The position numbers and the translations under genes are program-made. Source: Albimonas marina (GTDB lineage: Bacteria > Pseudomonadota > Alphaproteobacteria > Rhodobacterales > Rhodobacteraceae). From it: DNA of 64,000 nucleotides. This document shows positions 16,401-25,335 of the stretch, piece after piece (positions within the stretch are counted from its first letter, which is position 1; every line of letters begins with the position of its first letter). Location: positions 744,001 through 808,000 of the forward strand of contig NZ_JARHUC010000003.1 of NCBI RefSeq assembly GCF_029223255.1, given 5' to 3'. Under the pieces are notes generated by a model. That model saw only the letters and a list, made by a program, of their open reading frames with translations. It made no database searches and was not told where the DNA came from.

Positions 16401-19400
16401 CCCAGGTCGCGCCCCGCCGTCACGCTCGCCGCGCCCAGCGAGACGCGGCTCAGCTGCGCGTCGCCCGTCGTCGCGACGCCCGCGGCTGTGGCGAAGCTCA
16501 GGTCCGTCCAGCTCAGGTCGCGCCCGGCGGTCAGGTCCAGCGCGTCGCCGCGCACGCGGGCGAAGATCCCGTCGCGCCCGGCCAGCGCCGAGACGCGCGT
16601 CAGCTCCGAGTCCGTCGCGATCACGTCCGCCGTCGCGCTCAGCGTCGCGTCGGCCGAGGTCACGTTCGCGAGGATCGCCGAGCCCTCGCCGATCCCCTCG
16701 CCTTCCGAGACCGAGGCCGTGCGCCGCCCCTCTCCGCCGCCGAAGTCCACGCCGGCCGCGACCGCCAGATCGCCGGCCGCCACGTTCGTCAGCAGCGCGT
16801 CGCCCAGCGCGATCAGGTCGAAGCGTTCGAAGCTCGCGTCGGTCACGCTGACGTCGCCGCGGGCCGAGATCTCGGCCGTCTGCGCCTCGACCTCGCTCAG
16901 GACCGCGCCGCCGCCTCGGGCCACGCCCACCGCCGCGCCGTCGACGGAGACCGAGGTCCAGCTCATCGCGAGGCCCGCGCGCGCGTCCAGCGAACCCGCC
17001 GCCACCTCGCGCAGCGAGATCCCGCCGCCCGCGTCCACGTCGAGCGTTCCCGCCTCGATCCGCGTCAGGTCCGCGTCGCCGCCGGCGTCGACCGCGCCCG
17101 CGTCCATCGTCACGTCCGTCAGCCGCGCGGCGCGGAGAGCCGCGAGCGCCAGCGTCCCGAAGTCCGAGGCGTCGACGCTCGCCGCGTCGCCCGAGAGCGT
17201 CGCCTCGTCCGCGGCGACCCGCAGGAGGGCGAAGTCGCCCCCCGCCCGCCCGCCGGCGATCCGTGCGCCGACGTCGGTCCAGCTCATCGCGCCGCTCGCG
17301 TCCGCGTCGAGCGTGTCCGCCGTCACGCCGCTCAGCGCCGCGTCGCCGCCCGCGACCAGCCCCAACGCGCCGGCGACCGTCACCGTCTCCAGCGAGGCCG
17401 CGCCGCCGGCCTCCAGCGCCAGCGAGGCGAAGGCGGTCCCCGCGACCGAGGCGCCCTGCCCCGCGCGCGCGGTGACGTCGCCATGGGCGCCGCCCTCGAT
17501 GCTCAGCCCGCCGCCCGCGGTCAGCGAGGCGGTCTGCAGGGCGCCGCCCGCGAGGCCCAGGTCGCCATCCGCCGAGACGGCGGCGTCCGTCGCCTCGACC
17601 GCCGTCAGCGCCACGTCCGCGCTGCCCGCCGCGGTCAGCGCCCGCGCGGTCAGCCGCGTCAGCGCGGCGTTCCCGCCGGCGACGAGGTCCAGCGAGCCGA
17701 AGGCCGCGTCGGTCAGCGCCGCCGTGGTCCCCGCTCGCGCCGTCACGTCGCCGTGCGTGCCCCCGGCCAGTCGGAAGGCTCCGCCCGAGACGAGCGTCGC
17801 CGCCTCCAGCGCCCCGCCCGTGAGGTCGAGGTCGCCCCCGGCCTCGACCGAGGCCCGCGCCGCCGTCACCGCGTCGAGCCCGGCGTTTCCGCCGGCCAGG
17901 ACCGCCAGGTCCCCGGCCCCGATCCGCGCCAGCGCCGCGTCGGTCCCCGCCGTCAGGTCCAGCGCGGCGAAATCCGCGTCCGCGAGGCTCGCCGCCCCGC
18001 CGGACCGCGCGGTCACGACGCCATGCATGCCGCCCGAAAGGCTGAAATCCCCGCCCGCGGACAGCGAGGCCATCTCCAGCGCGCCGCCGATCACGCCCAG
18101 GTCGCCCACGACCTCGACCGTCGCGTCCAGCGCCGACACGTCCTCCAGCGCGCCCGAGGCGGCGCCGGCGACCGCGAGATCCTCCGCCGCGACCCGCAGC
18201 AGCGCGACGCCGGCGCCCGCGGTCAGGTCCAGCGAGCCGAAGTTCGCGTCGCGAAGGTCGGCCGAAGCGCCCGCGGTCGCGGCCACGGTCCCGTGGCTCC
18301 CGCCCGCGACGCTCATCGCGCCGAGGGAGGTCAGCGAGGCGGTCTGCAGCGCCCCGCCGGTCAGGCTCAGCGCGCGCCCGGCCGCGACCGTCGCGGTCTG
18401 CGCGGTCACGTCCTCCAGCGCCGCGTCGCCCGCCGCGTCGACGCCCGCGGCCAGGTCCAGCGAGGCGAACCGCGCATCGGCGACGCTCGCCGACGAACCC
18501 GCCGCCGCGGTCACGTCGCCATGCGCGCCGCCCTGCAGGACGAGCGCGCCGCCCGCCGTCAGCGCGGCCGTGCCGAAGGCGCCGCCGGTCGTCGACAGGT
18601 CCGTGCCGGCCAGGGCCACGAGCGTGTTCGTCTGCACCTCGACGAGGCGCGCGTTGCCGCCCGCGTCCACCGACAGGTCGGTCGACGTGACCCGCGACAG
18701 GGAGGCGTCCCCGCCCGCGGTCAGGCCCAGCGAGGCGAAGCCTGCGCCCACGACCTCGGCCGAGGTCGCGGCCTGCGCCGTCACGTCGCCATGCACGCCC
18801 ACGATCAGGCTCAGCGACCCGCCCGCGACCAGCGAGGCCGTGCGCAGGGCGCCGCCCATCACGCCCAGGTCCCCCGCGACGGAGACCTGCGCGGTGCGGG
18901 CCGCGACCTCGTCCAGCAGGCCGTTTCCGCCCGCCTCGACCGAGAGATCCTGCGCCGAGACCAGCCCCAGCGCCGCGTCGCCCCCGCTGGTCAGGTCCAG
19001 CGAGGCGAAGGTGCCGCCCGAGACCGAGGCCGCGCCGCCCGCCGTCGCCGCCACGTCGCCATGGGCGCCGCCGGCGATCGACAGGGCCTTGTCCGCCGCC
19101 AGCGTCGCCGCGTCGAAGGCGCCGCCGGTGGCGGAGAGCGCCCCCCCCGCCGTCGCCGCGACCGAGCGCGCGCGCACCGCGTCGAGCGCCAGGTTCCCCC
19201 CGGCCTGCGCCGCGAGCGCGGCCATGAAGGAGTCGCTCACCGCCAGGTCCGTGGCGGCCGTCGCCTCCACCCGCGCGGTCGAGGCGACGTCGGCCAGCGA
19301 CACCGCGCCCGTCCGAGAGGCGAAGCCGGAGTCCGCCCGCAGCGCCACGTCCACGCCGTCGACGTCGCCCGCGGCCAGCACGAAGGCCCCGCCGTCGGCC

Positions 19401-22400
19401 GAGACGGCCGAGAGGGTCACGTCCCCCGCCTGCGCCACGCCGCCGCCGCCCACCGTCAGGCGGCCCGAGAGGGTCGTGTTCGCCAGCGCGAACCCGTCGG
19501 CGTCGCGCAGCGTCGCGTCGCGCGCCACGACCTCGAGCGTGGCGAAGCCGTTGCCCGCGAGGTCCAGCGTCACGTCGCCCAGTTCCGCGCCCGCGGGCGC
19601 GTCGCCCGAACCGGTCACGAAGCGCGCCAGCCCCTGCACCTGCAGCGCGCCGCGCTGGTCGATGCCCGCGCCGCCCGCCAGGTCCGCCCCGTCGGCGTTC
19701 GATCGCGCGAAGAGATCGCCCAGCACCGTGGTCGCGCCGAAGGTCAGGCCGCCCGCCGCCTCCACCCGCGCCGAGCCGCCGGAAGTCAGCATCAGCGTGC
19801 CGTCGAAGCGGTTCTGAAGCCCGCCCGCGGGGGCGTCCTCGCCCCGCAGGTCGATGCCGTTCGCCGCGGCGAAGACCGCCTCGCCGCCCACGCCCACCAT
19901 GTCGGTCGTCGCCTGCGCGCCCAGCGCCAGGTCCGGGCCGGCCGCGAGGCTCAGCTGCTGCCGCCCGGGCGTCGCATCGCCCAGCCGCGCCTGCGTCTCG
20001 ACCCCCACGGTCGCGCCGCGCACGCCCGCGATCGTGACGGCCGAGAGCTCCGCCGGCGCGTCGTCCACCGTCGCGATCCGGTCGAGCGAGACGGCCGAGA
20101 GGTCGCCCGTCGCGCTCACCCCGCCCAGCGCGATCGCCCCGACCGCGTCGAGCGACAGCGCGTCCGCCGCGATGCCGAGCGCCGAGATCGCGCCCTCCGC
20201 CTCGACCTGCGCCGTTCCCAGCCGCAGGTTCGCCAGCGTCGCGTCGCCGTCCGAGAGGGCCAGCAGATCGCCCGCCGCCCCGTCCCGCAGGCTCAGCGCC
20301 CCGCCGGAGACGAGATCGAGCGAGGCCGCCGAGACCCGCGCCAGCGTCAGGTCGCCCGCCGACTGCATCGCCAGCGCGCCCGCGGCCTGCACGTCCTGCG
20401 CCTGCGCGGCGCCCAGCGTCGCCGTCAGCGCCACCTCCGCGCCCGAGGCGATGCGGCGGGCCGAGACTCTCCCGGCCTCCACGGTCAGGTCTCCGGCCGT
20501 CGCCACGTCGCGCAGAGTCACGTCGCCCGCCTGCCCGGCGACCGAGAGCGAGGCCGCGCGAAGGTCCGCGACCGCGAAGCCGTCCGCGTCCCGCGCCGCC
20601 AGCGCGCCGCCGATCCGGCCCGAGAGCGCGCCCAGCGCGTTGTCCGCCCGATCCAGCGTCGCGTCGCCCGCGACGTCCAGCGTCAGCGTGCCCGCGACCG
20701 AGGCCGCGCCGCTCTGGCCCAGCCCGCCCGCGTCGCCGTCGGCCAGAACCTGGATCGCCGCGTCGCCCCCGACCGCGAGCGCCGCCAGCGTCAGGTCGCC
20801 CGCATGCGACAGCGCCAGGCCGCCCCCCGCCGCGAGGTCCGCCGCGCCGCCGACCCGCACGCGCAGGCCGGACGCGGCCGCCCGCGCGCTGGTCCCGGCC
20901 TCGGCCTGGGGCAGCAGCAGGTCTCCCGCCGCCGCCAGCTTCAGGTCGCCCGCCGTCGCCAGGAGGTCCGCATAGGGCGCGAGCGCCACCGAGGCGACCG
21001 TGGTCTGCGAGCCGTCGGGCAGCAGGATCGTGACCTCGCCCCCGCCGGCCGCCGCCGCGCCGAAGTCGATGGCGGCGTCGGCGAGCTTCAGGATGCTCCC
21101 GCCCGTGGAGGTCAGCGACAGGTCGCCCGCGCCCTTCGCGCCGGCCGTCAGCTCGACCAGCCCCAGGCGGATGTCGCCCGCGACGCTCGCCGTCAGGTCG
21201 CCCGCCGCGCGCACCCGGTGCAGGGTCAGCACGCCGGTCACGTCGCCCGGATCGAAGCCCGCGTCGGTCGCCAGCGCCACGCCGTCCAGCGTCAGGTTCG
21301 GCGCGCCCGCGACGCCCAGGTCGCCCGCCAGCACCACCTCCGCCAGCCGCACGCCGTTCAGCGCGCCGCCGCCCGAGGCCGCAACGTTCAGCGACCCCAG
21401 CGAGGCCGCCTCGACCGTGACGTCCTGCGCCGCGGCGCCCGTCGCGCCGCCCAGCACCGTGTCGCCCGCGAGGACCGAGGCGAGGAAGATCGACCCTCCG
21501 TCCGCGCCGCCGGTCAGCGCGCCCGCTCCGCCGCCCACGCGGACCCGCGCCATCGACAGGTCGCCGCCCAGCGCCATGGCCTCGAGCGTCGAGCCCGCCT
21601 CCACCGAGACCAGGGTCAGCGCGTCGGCATCCGTCACCGCCACCGCGTCGCCCGAGATCGAGACGGCGCCGTCGAAGGCGTTGGCCGCGGTCAGGATCAC
21701 GTCGCCCGGCGTCTCGATCCGCGTGGTTCCGGATACGGCGATCGCGCCGCCCTGCCCCACGTCGTCCCCCGCCGAGAGCTCCAGCGAGGCGAGGCTCGAG
21801 GCGCCGAAACGTACCCCGCCGCCGGTCGCGAGCCGCGCCGCGCCGCCCTGCAGCGACAGCTCCGCCCCGAAGTCGTTGGCGAGGTCGAGCAGGGTGAAGC
21901 TGCCGGCCGCCAGGTCGCCGCCCGCGATCAGGCTCAGCGCCCCGGTCTGGGTCAGCGCGCCCGTCGCCTCGACGCTCAGCCGGTCGGCGATCACGCCGGC
22001 CAGCACCAGGTCGCCGGTCGCGCCCAGCGTCACGTCGGCCGCCGCCGCGCCCGTGTCGGTCGTGTCCACCGAGACGGCGCCGCCGAAGCGGTTGCCCGCG
22101 GCGCCGAGCGTGGCCGCCCCGCCCGCGGTGCGCACCATGGTCAGGCCCGCCACGTCCAGGCTCGCGCCCGCGCCCTGCCCGACCGCGCCCGCCGCGACCA
22201 CCTCCAGCGAGGCCGCCGTCACGTCGCCCAGCACCAGGTCGCCCGCGTCCCGCAGCAAGGCCGCGCCGGGCGTCGAGACGCTCGCCAGCGCGCCCAGGTC
22301 GTTGGCGGGGTTGGAGAAATCGACCGAGGCCGCCTCGGCCTCCAGCCCCGCGCCCAGCAGCAGCGCGCCGCTCTGGGTCAGGGCCCCGGCGACGTCGAGG

Positions 22401-25333
22401 CGCAGCAGGTCCGCGGTCGCGCCCGCGATCTCCAGGTCGCCCGCGGCCCCCAGCGTCACGTCGCCCGGGGCGTCGACAGAGACCGGGCCGCCGAAGAGGT
22501 TCGTCGTCTCGCCCAGCGCGACGTCGCCGCCCGCGCTCCGGATCGCCGTCGCGCCTGTCGCGACCAGGCCCGCGCCCGCGAGCTGGCCGAGGTCGCCCGC
22601 GGCCACCAGGCTCAGCCCCGTCGCGCTCACGTCGCCCAGCAGCAGGTCCTGCGCGGCGTGCAGCGAAACGTCGCCGACCGACGCGGCCGAGACCGCGCCC
22701 CCGAAGCGGTTCCCGGCCATGTCGAACGTGATGGCGGCGCCCGACAGCGTCGCCGCCCCCTCGACCGTCAGCGGCGCGAGCTGCGCCAGCGCCCCGGTCG
22801 CCGTCGCCTCCAGGTCCCGGGCCCGCGTGCCGCCCAGCGTCAGGTCGCCGGTGGCGGCCAGGACCACGTCGGCGGGCGAGGCGCCCAGCAGCGAAGTGTC
22901 GACCGAGACCCGGCCGCCGAAGCGGTTGGTCGGCGACTCCAGCCGCACCGCGCCGCCGTCCGTGGCGACCGTCGTGCTCGAGTTGACCACCGCCGCCGAG
23001 CCCGCCGCCTGGCGGATCTCGCCCATCGAGACGAGCTCGAGCCGGTTGGCGAAGACCGTCGACAGCGTCACGTCGCCGGCCGCGCCCAGCGCGGCCGTGC
23101 CCTGGGTCAGCATGGCCACCGGCCCGCCGAACAGGTTGTCGAGCAGCGACAGGTCGATCGCCCGCGCGATCAGCGTCGAATCCCCGCTCACGAAGACCGG
23201 CCCGGTCTGGTCGATGTTTCCGCGGGGCGACAGCGCGCGGACCTTGTCGGCGACGAGCCCGTCGAGGCGCAGCCCGAGCTGGGAGAGGATCGACACCGAC
23301 GCGGGCGCGAACAGGCCCCCGCCGCTGGTGTCCAGGGTCACCTCGCCCCGGAAGACGTTGCCGCCGCTGACCGCCGTGATGTCGCCGCCGCGGGTGGTGA
23401 TCTCGGCCGCCGCGTCGACGTGGACCGCGCCCGCCGCCTCGAAGGACAGCGCGTTCGCCGTCAGCGTGTGCGCGTCGAGCCCCGCCAGCATCGCCGGCCC
23501 CAGCACGTCGAGCGCGAGCCCCCCCGCGAGGTCCGTCTCGGGCAGGGTCAGCCCCTCGTTCGTCTTCAGCAGCAGCACGTCGCCGAGCGCCATGGCCCCG
23601 CCGTCGATGCCGCCGGGCGCGGCCAGCGACAGCGCGCCGAAGCTCGATTCCAGCGTCAGCGCGTTCAGCACCTTGATCGCCCCGGTCCCGTCGGCGGGCT
23701 GGGAGGCGAAGTCGGCGTCCGCGATCAGGGTCAGGTCGCCGCGCAGCTGCAGCGAGGCGCTCAGCAGGATGTCGCGCCCTGCGCTCAGCGTCATGTCCAC
23801 GGTCGAGCGGCGGTTGCTGACCGCCGCCTCCACCGAGATGTCGCGCGTCGCCTCGATGCGCACGTCCGCGACGCTCGCGCTCAGCGAGGAGGCGGCGATG
23901 GTCAGATCCAGTCCGGCGGCGTCGTCCGCGAAGATCGGCCCCGTGAGGACCGAGCCGCCCATGCCGTCGGCCACGATGCGCACGTCGCGCGGATCCAGCA
24001 GCAGCAGCCCCGGCGCGCCCGCGGGGGCCGCGAGATCCACGATCCCGTGGAAGCCCAGCGCGGCGGCCGAGGAGATCTCGGCGAAGCCGCCGTCGCCGCC
24101 CAGCTCGCCGCCGCGCGCCTCGATCCGCCCGCCCATCCAGGTGGCGGCGGACGACCACAGCACGACCTCGCCGCCGTCGCCCTCGATCCGGGCGTCGGCG
24201 TCGATGGTCGCGCCCGCCTCCATCGCCACGACCTCGGCCGCGCGCAGCCCGCCCTGGGCGGGCCCCGCGCCATGGGCGCCGCCGCCGATCCGCGCGGTTC
24301 CGCCGCCGGTGCCGCCCGAGACGTCGATGCGCGCGCCCCGCGCCAGCCGCACCGTGCCGCCGGTCACGTCCACGCGCCCGCCCCGCGCCCCGTCCCCGCC
24401 CGAGGCGTCGAGCGTGCCCGAGACGACCACGTCCCCCGCCCCGCCGTCGAGCACGATGGTCCCGCCGTCGACGCGGGCGCTTTTGGCCTCGATCACGCCG
24501 CCCATCGACACCGCCGCCTCGACCGCGTCGCGCGCGGCGGCGGCGGTGATGATGACCGTCCCGCCCTCGGAGATCAGCAGGCCCGAGTTCTCGGCCCGCG
24601 CGCCCTTGGTCTTCGCGGCGTCCTTGAGGTCGATCTCGAACAGCCCGTCGCCGGAGACGTCGACCGAGAAGCTCTCCTGCCCCGCGACCACGATCTTGCC
24701 GAGCTTGCCCGCGATGACGCCGCGGTTGGCGACCTCGGGGGCGACCAGGCCGACCATGCCGGCCTCGGCGAAGGTGATGGTCCCCTCGTTGACCACAGCC
24801 GCGCCGGGCTCGCCCGGCTTGTCGAACGTGCCGCCGCCGGCCATGAAGGCGGCGTCGTCGATGTCGGCGGTGGTGGCGATCAGCCCGCCCACATCCACCA
24901 CCGAGCCCTTGTGGAACATCACCCCCGACTGGTTGACCAGCCAGACGTTGCCGTTGGCCGTCAGCTTGCCGCGGATATGGGTGGGCAGCCCGTCGAGCAC
25001 CCGGTTCAGCGCCACCGAGCTGCGCCCGGGCTGGAGGAATTTCACCGCCTCGTCCGCGCCGATGTCGAAGCTGGTCCAGTCGATGATCAGCCGGCGCGAG
25101 CCCTGGCGCACCACGGTCACGTCGCCCCGGGTGACGATGGTCGCCTGCCCGCCCTTCACCTGCCCGCCGCTGGGTCCCGCCGCGGCCGGCGGCGGCGCCG
25201 CCAGCGCCGCGGCCATCGCCGCGGCCGCGACCCCCGCCAGCAGCCCTCCGCGCCCCCGCGCCGCGCGCGGGGCGGCCGACGGGGCCGGGATCGGGAAGAC
25301 GCGGGTGGGGGGAACGCGGAAGGAACGGACCAT
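13448..25333 (-). CDS. Giant filamentous-hemagglutinin-type TpsA exoprotein
   Basis: TpsA proteins are secreted across the outer membrane by a TpsB partner. This one has 3,961 residues from the Met at 25333. That start is preferred to one 39 bases upstream because AAGGAG lies eight bases before it. A long signal peptide (RGGLLAGVAAAAMAAALAAP) is followed by the TPS domain: ATIVTRGDVTVVRQG, SFDIGADEAVKFLQPG, and NVWLVNQSGVMF, where NQSG stands for the NPNG-type motif. The body is low-complexity β-helix rich in Ala, Gly, Asp, Leu and Val, with tandem 90-residue repeats at 17431-19010. The C-terminus has a conserved-looking block with two Cys (NGCVIGDVQDC) and a highly acidic tail near GDDDEDDEEEE. 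tpsB ends three bases upstream; the CHAT gene overlaps downstream. Confidence 0.93.
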   Translation of the reverse strand: MVRSFRVPPTRVFPIPAPSAAPRAARGRGGLLAGVAAAAMAAALAAPPPAAAGPSGGQVKGGQATIVTRGDVTVVRQGSRRLIIDWTSFDIGADEAVKFLQPGRSSVALNRVLDGLPTHIRGKLTANGNVWLVNQSGVMFHKGSVVDVGGLIATTADIDDAAFMAGGGTFDKPGEPGAAVVNEGTITFAEAGMVGLVAPEVANRGVIAGKLGKIVVAGQESFSVDVSGDGLFEIDLKDAAKTKGARAENSGLLISEGGTVIITAAAARDAVEAAVSMGGVIEAKSARVDGGTIVLDGGAGDVVVSGTLDASGGDGARGGRVDVTGGTVRLARGARIDVSGGTGGGTARIGGGAHGAGPAQGGLRAAEVVAMEAGATIDADARIEGDGGEVVLWSSAATWMGGRIEARGGELGGDGGFAEISSAAALGFHGIVDLAAPAGAPGLLLLDPRDVRIVADGMGGSVLTGPIFADDAAGLDLTIAASSLSASVADVRIEATRDISVEAAVSNRRSTVDMTLSAGRDILLSASLQLRGDLTLIADADFASQPADGTGAIKVLNALTLESSFGALSLAAPGGIDGGAMALGDVLLLKTNEGLTLPETDLAGGLALDVLGPAMLAGLDAHTLTANALSFEAAGAVHVDAAAEITTRGGDITAVSGGNVFRGEVTLDTSGGGLFAPASVSILSQLGLRLDGLVADKVRALSPRGNIDQTGPVFVSGDSTLIARAIDLSLLDNLFGGPVAMLTQGTAALGAAGDVTLSTVFANRLELVSMGEIRQAAGSAAVVNSSTTVATDGGAVRLESPTNRFGGRVSVDTSLLGASPADVVLAATGDLTLGGTRARDLEATATGALAQLAPLTVEGAATLSGAAITFDMAGNRFGGAVSAASVGDVSLHAAQDLLLGDVSATGLSLVAAGDLGQLAGAGLVATGATAIRSAGGDVALGETTNLFGGPVSVDAPGDVTLGAAGDLEIAGATADLLRLDVAGALTQSGALLLGAGLEAEAASVDFSNPANDLGALASVSTPGAALLRDAGDLVLGDVTAASLEVVAAGAVGQGAGASLDVAGLTMVRTAGGAATLGAAGNRFGGAVSVDTTDTGAAAADVTLGATGDLVLAGVIADRLSVEATGALTQTGALSLIAGGDLAAGSFTLLDLANDFGAELSLQGGAARLATGGGVRFGASSLASLELSAGDDVGQGGAIAVSGTTRIETPGDVILTAANAFDGAVSISGDAVAVTDADALTLVSVEAGSTLEAMALGGDLSMARVRVGGGAGALTGGADGGSIFLASVLAGDTVLGGATGAAAQDVTVEAASLGSLNVAASGGGALNGVRLAEVVLAGDLGVAGAPNLTLDGVALATDAGFDPGDVTGVLTLHRVRAAGDLTASVAGDIRLGLVELTAGAKGAGDLSLTSTGGSILKLADAAIDFGAAAAGGGEVTILLPDGSQTTVASVALAPYADLLATAGDLKLAAAGDLLLPQAEAGTSARAAASGLRVRVGGAADLAAGGGLALSHAGDLTLAALAVGGDAAIQVLADGDAGGLGQSGAASVAGTLTLDVAGDATLDRADNALGALSGRIGGALAARDADGFAVADLRAASLSVAGQAGDVTLRDVATAGDLTVEAGRVSARRIASGAEVALTATLGAAQAQDVQAAGALAMQSAGDLTLARVSAASLDLVSGGALSLRDGAAGDLLALSDGDATLANLRLGTAQVEAEGAISALGIAADALSLDAVGAIALGGVSATGDLSAVSLDRIATVDDAPAELSAVTIAGVRGATVGVETQARLGDATPGRQQLSLAAGPDLALGAQATTDMVGVGGEAVFAAANGIDLRGEDAPAGGLQNRFDGTLMLTSGGSARVEAAGGLTFGATTVLGDLFARSNADGADLAGGAGIDQRGALQVQGLARFVTGSGDAPAGAELGDVTLDLAGNGFATLEVVARDATLRDADGFALANTTLSGRLTVGGGGVAQAGDVTLSAVSADGGAFVLAAGDVDGVDVALRADSGFASRTGAVSLADVASTARVEATAATDLAVSDSFMAALAAQAGGNLALDAVRARSVAATAGGALSATGGAFDAATLAADKALSIAGGAHGDVAATAGGAASVSGGTFASLDLTSGGDAALGLVSAQDLSVEAGGNGLLDEVAARTAQVSVAGDLGVMGGALRTASLVAGGSLSLIVGVHGDVTAQAATSAEVVGAGFASLGLTAGGDASLSRVTSTDLSVDAGGNARLVEVQTNTLVALAGTDLSTTGGAFGTAALTAGGALVLQGGAHGDVTAAAGSSASVADARFASLDLAAGVDAAGDAALEDVTAQTATVAAGRALSLTGGALQTASLTSLGAMSVAGGSHGTVAATAGASADLRDANFGSLDLTAGAGVALLRVAAEDLAVAGAASGALEDVSALDATVEVVGDLGVIGGALEMASLSAGGDFSLSGGMHGVVTARSGGAASLADADFAALDLTAGTDAALARIGAGDLAVLAGGNAGLDAVTAARASVEAGGDLDLTGGALEAATLVSGGAFRLAGGTHGDVTARAGTTAALTDAAFGSLDLVAGGNAALTRLTARALTAAGSADVALTAVEATDAAVSADGDLGLAGGALQTASLTAGGGLSIEGGAHGDVTARAGQGASVAGTAFASLALEAGGAASLETVTVAGALGLVAGGDAALSGVTADTLDADASGAMSWTDVGARIAGGRAGGDFALLRVAADEATLSGDAASVDASDFGTLALAALRAARLTDVTMDAGAVDAGGDADLTRIEAGTLDVDAGGGISLREVAAGSLDARAGLAMSWTSVSVDGAAVGVARGGGAVLSEVEAQTAEISARGDVSVTDASFERFDLIALGDALLTNVAAGDLAVAAGVDFGGGEGRRTASVSEGEGIGEGSAILANVTSADATLSATADVIATDSELTRVSALAGRDGIFARVRGDALDLTAGRDLSWTDLSFATAAGVATTGDAQLSRVSLGAASVTAGRDLGVADSRFTSLAAEAGRSAALARSAGASLDVAALGDLTVRDVEAGELALDAGGAMTALRVAAQSGALTAGGALSATDLSGGQGVLSSGAATTLTRVALDQLEATSGGAMTVADLTHGRAVLDAGGGLSVARAEGDVLLATAGGAATLTDLSAMRIEAAADGDLTGTRLWTEKAMTLSGKGVTLLDLAAGGDVSVAARAGLDVRKLAGGGDATLSAGDAATLTQVAAAGLLRASADLDGSADAPALKLRTVEAGRLVADAGGQIDLDGVATGADASLRARSGDLLLGSLSVGGALTAQANGGSIRTKVGAASTAGWSVAGASGPASPASPTGLPSGETGESLGAPLEVSIAAGAAEVAARAYSDLLRVEGDAVFDAAGSVLLPGEFNGRNNDFRGGVTVSRARHAAISDRNDLRIGAAETTLPDGGTAQGGLYNRVDGERLATIHIEAGGDVTDAAGAKIRTAGDAWVVAGRDVRLNSGRHDFGGAFAARAGDVEVAVRGDLRLGPIQASGTLMALAGSSGDYASITQTTSARVTKLGMENGRAADGMIDLSGPIRVNGDADFATGADPHAPASDQGADLTLDAGTNVFGGDVAIRRIFGDVTLIEESAPGALRVDAHDAGWLRFAEFDAGGDVLIRTSDNVLFMGRTTGLTDDMDPDGPLLPPSAASADAWIEQGGKGVKRADLRLFIRDGTVFAIDTTAGGADGQGGQVRFDRPIDGANALSSAREPDAAAGRDGAGALEIDAGPGGDVRFRDYVGAANPIGAVTIVDARNVSLGHTFAQRDARPDDDPDRFLLRGKGQSVDIFTSGPIVIDARGAVEIYMPAGLLEEYETNDDYFGLNTPGLTYGENIEPDSLSLFGYIGDSGQKAAGLYPVGPKGVDYLLNGCVIGDVQDCTGVSPPRILNIVTVDQPEILNVEEEDLLELFVSYGNEELWGVPDGYFDDSDLARARAEANRQAAGDDDEDDEEEEDQAAAQGGVQVGGTDR
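17431..19010 (-). repeat. Tandem 270-bp repeats within tpsA (90-residue units)
   Basis: Five units of exactly 90 residues and one of 76 occur head to tail. Each begins FASLDLTAGG-like, passes a DLxVxAGGNA turn, then a GGALxTASL strand, then GGxHGDVTA, and ends in an ASVADA-like segment. Partial units flank both ends. The repeats are diverged from each other but in phase, so the coding frame is kept. Confidence 0.85.
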
Positions 25334-25335
25334 GC

